Shown: piece after piece, positions 8,030-8,957 of the stretch | Layout of the letters: each line of letters starts with the position of its first letter | How positions within the stretch are numbered: position 1 is the first letter of the stretch | Assembly: GCA_016839425.1 (NCBI GenBank) | Contig: JAEOUI010000241.1 | Location: 1 to 8,957, forward strand | Direction: 5' to 3' | From: Promethearchaeota archaeon | Lineage (GTDB): Archaea > Asgardarchaeota > Lokiarchaeia > Sigynarchaeales > SOKP01 | Length of the DNA stretch: 8,957 bases | Notes under the pieces: model-generated | Seen by the model: only the letters and a program-made list of their open reading frames with translations | Told to the model about the DNA's origin: nothing | Databases searched by the model: none | Made by a program: the position numbers and the translations under genes

Positions 8030-8536
8030 TTATTTCAATTTCTTGTCGGCACCGATGTTTTTTAATAAGGTTTGAAGTTCATTTACATCGGGAGCCGCAA
8101 CTGGTGGCAATCCTAATTGTTCTCGCCTTTTCTCAATTGCGGGTTGGGAAGGAATGGCCTTTGAGCTATCATAGATTGCTTTTGCTTGGGCGTAAATGGA
8201 GTCGGGTGCGTCACCTTTAGCAGTACTCACATTCTTTAAGAACGAAAACACTTCTGTTAATTCGATGTGCTGTGGGCACACTTCATCGCAGGTATCGCAC
8301 ACAGTGCATCCCCAGATTGCCAACTTATCGGCGCTTAAGAGAAGGTCCTTGAAACCCAAAAGAGAACCGAGTATGATGTGTCTTGGGTTGTAGCCCGTAG
8401 TACCGTAAAAATCCATGGTAACGGCGGCAACCGGACAATTGTCAGTGCATCGATTACATTGATAGCAATATTTAATGGCTTCAGATCCTATGTGGTAATC
8501 CATTATCTGTTTTCTAAATTCAAAATCTAATGACAT
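8030..8536 (-). CDS. hdrC: CoB-CoM heterodisulfide reductase-type iron-sulfur subunit C (HdrC)
   Basis: HdrC is a small ferredoxin-like subunit that passes electrons from HdrA to HdrB. The 168-residue protein has two [4Fe-4S] motifs: C24-x2-C27-x2-C30-x3-C34-P (CYQCNRCTDNCP) and C77-x2-C80-x2-C83-x3-C87-P (CTVCDTCDEVCP). Between them lies the family segment GYNPRHIILGSLLG. The C-terminal tail (about 105-168) is polar and Pro/Lys-rich. The ATG at 8536 is the first start after an in-frame TGA at 8566-8564, and it follows an A-rich leader with no Shine-Dalgarno motif. Stop to hdrB start is 15 bases. Upstream lie the SECIS candidate and vhuU, so hdrC is either read from the vhu message or from its own TATA-like promoter. 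Confidence 0.95.
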   Translation of the reverse strand: MSLDFEFRKQIMDYHIGSEAIKYCYQCNRCTDNCPVAAVTMDFYGTTGYNPRHIILGSLLGFKDLLLSADKLAIWGCTVCDTCDEVCPQHIELTEVFSFLKNVSTAKGDAPDSIYAQAKAIYDSSKAIPSQPAIEKRREQLGLPPVAAPDVNELQTLLKNIGADKKLK

Positions 8537-8566
8537 TTTTTTTTCACTTTTTTCGATTTTTTTTCA

Positions 8567-8576
8567 TTATATATCG
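8567..8576 (-). promoter_or_regulatory. Possible internal promoter (TATA-like) for hdrCB
   Basis: On the minus strand GATATATAAT lies about 31-40 bases before the hdrC ATG, the same geometry as the TATA-like box upstream of hisF. It would start transcripts about 10 bases before hdrC, after the SECIS fold. This would let hdrCB be made separately from vhuAU. AT-richness limits confidence. Confidence 0.35.
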
Positions 8577-8585
8577 TTCATAAGT

Positions 8586-8657
8586 GTTGGTTTTAACCCG
8601 TGCAAGGGCAGTCATGTCCAATCTACGTTTTGTACTGGACAATCAACCTAAACCAAC
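8586..8657 (-). ncRNA. Candidate eukaryote-like SECIS element of vhuU
   Basis: Read on the minus strand, an outer 8-bp helix pairs GUUGGUUU (8657-8650, the last codons of vhuU) with AAACCAAC (8593-8586). Inside it, UGAU (8645-8642) and UGAC (8614-8611) face each other. They can form tandem sheared G-A/A-G pairs flanked by U-U and U-C, as in the kink-turn core of eukaryotic SECIS elements. Above the core, UGUCCA (8641-8636) pairs with UGGACA (8620-8615). The top is an A-rich loop (ACAAAAC) that can close with UAC/GUA, giving the unpaired adenines expected in a SECIS apical loop. A side hairpin GCCC/GGGU fits the 3' arm. The Sec UGA lies 82 bases upstream of the core. Published work on Lokiarchaeota describes SECIS elements of this eukaryote-like type. 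The fold was done by eye, not with folding software. Confidence 0.72.
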
Positions 8658-8792
8658 GTTCAACTTGCGAGAGTAAATCTCCTCGCCCCGCTCGTCAACG
8701 ACCGTGACGTGAGCGGCGCACGATAGTCAGCAGTCAAAACATCTGACAATCATTTCCAAGACATTTACTACTCCTTCTGGTACATCACTCAT
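8643..8792 (-). CDS. vhuU: VhuU: selenocysteine-containing C-terminal part of F420-non-reducing hydrogenase large subunit
   Basis: This 49-residue gene is missed by standard calling because codon 22 is TGA (8729-8727), read here as selenocysteine. The protein opens MSDVPEGVVNVLEMIVRCFD, followed by C-Sec-LSCAAH, then a 21-residue tail. It matches the end of [NiFe] large subunits (EMxxRxxDPCxxCxxH), with Sec in the position of the first Cys of the motif, Cys25 as the second and His28 as the usual processing boundary. In methanococci VhuU is likewise a separate tiny selenopolypeptide that completes VhuA and ligates nickel. The tail after His28 is probably removed by a maturation protease. The ATG at 8792 is 43 bases after the vhuA stop and has only a weak ribosome site. 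The stop is also UGA (8645-8643) and sits within the SECIS core. Pseudogenisation is unlikely, because the motif continues in frame past the UGA and vhuA ends exactly where VhuU begins. Odd: Cys21 replaces the normally conserved Pro. Confidence 0.9.
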
Positions 8793-8835
8793 CTTGTTAT
8801 TTCACTTCGAACATTTAATTTTGATTTTAGTACAT

Positions 8836-8957
8836 TTATTTGATCCACGGATCTGGGAGTTTCAATCCGTCCAGCGCCTTGTCTTCAAACACCTGCTTTG
8901 CCACGTGCATGAGGGTCTTTTCGATACCTGCGATGTTGTGGTTTGTCGCCACCAGCA
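8836..8957 (-). CDS. vhuA: VhuA: F420-non-reducing hydrogenase large subunit, C-terminal end only (5' end outside window)
   Basis: The last 39 residues and a TAA stop are visible, beginning LVATNHNIAGIEKTLMHVAK and ending LPDPWIK. This resembles the segment of group-3 [NiFe] large subunits (xTTHNNxxIxxSVxxAAK) that precedes the C-terminal DPCxxCxxH motif. The reading frame stops before that motif, which vhuU then encodes. The large subunit binds the Ni-Fe-CN2-CO centre and oxidises H2. In the Mvh/Vhu-Hdr complex the electrons pass through VhuG and VhuD to HdrA for flavin-based bifurcation. The short visible length limits certainty about the subgroup, but the vhuU and hdrCB neighbours support a group 3c enzyme. 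Confidence 0.85.
   Translation of the reverse strand, partial: LVATNHNIAGIEKTLMHVAKQVFEDKALDGLKLPDPWIK

Noticed and set aside
7599..8075. A 158-codon plus-strand frame opposite hdrB
   Set aside because: It is antisense to the two-domain cysteine-rich HdrB, whose motifs are intact. The antisense product has no domain-like pattern, so it is a shadow.
8643..8792. vhuU as a pseudogene, or as two broken fragments around the TGA
   Set aside because: The frame past the TGA keeps the diagnostic LSC-x2-H, the TGA sits exactly at a metal-ligand Cys position where Sec is known, and a SECIS-like fold follows.
1..8957. CRISPR arrays, insertion sequences, integrase sites or replication origins
   Set aside because: No direct-repeat array, transposase frame, terminal inverted repeats or origin-like repeat cluster was seen on either strand.

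Overview
The window reads as archaeal, most likely an Asgard (Lokiarchaeota-like, Promethearchaeota) genome. The evidence is AT-rich DNA, an archaeal F420-non-reducing (Vhu/Mvh) hydrogenase next to heterodisulfide reductase subunits, a NosD-like beta-helix/PKD surface protein with a cytosolic zinc domain, archaeal TATA-type promoters, and a UGA-encoded selenocysteine followed by an RNA fold resembling the eukaryote-like SECIS elements reported for Lokiarchaeota. The lineage is inferred from content; no marker gene such as 16S rRNA is present.

Layout. 1-358 (+): 3' part of a leucine-rich-repeat gene, ending in a hairpin terminator. 434-1881 (-): hisH and hisF, coupled by a short overlap, forming imidazole glycerol phosphate synthase. 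2003-4399 (-): hypF, a [NiFe]-hydrogenase maturation factor. 4454-6556 (-): a large membrane-anchored extracellular beta-helix/PKD protein with a cytosolic Cys/His domain. 6557-6817: a divergent intergenic region. 6818-7063 (+): a small, very lysine-rich ORF of uncertain reality. 7064-7144: convergent T-rich terminators. 7145-8536 (-): hdrB and hdrC. 8586-8657 (-): SECIS candidate. 8643-8792 (-): vhuU, a 49-residue selenoprotein gene too short for ordinary gene calling and split by its UGA. 8836-8957 (-): 3' end of vhuA, running off the window.

How the parts fit. On the minus strand the right end reads vhuA - vhuU - SECIS - hdrC - hdrB, an electron-bifurcating hydrogenase/heterodisulfide reductase module. 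VhuA and VhuU together rebuild one [NiFe] large subunit: VhuA ends just before the C-terminal metal-binding motif, which VhuU supplies with selenocysteine in place of the first cysteine. HypF makes the cyanide ligands for such an active site, so its presence about 2.7 kb beyond hdrB is functionally consistent, although two unrelated genes lie between. The his pair and the surface protein are separate functions.

The most notable content is the selenoprotein VhuU and its eukaryote-like SECIS, whose core appears to include the gene's own UGA stop codon. Lokiarchaeal Sec use with eukaryote-like SECIS elements is already described. What looks worth checking here is the Cys-Sec (not Pro-Sec) motif and the overlap of stop codon and SECIS core.
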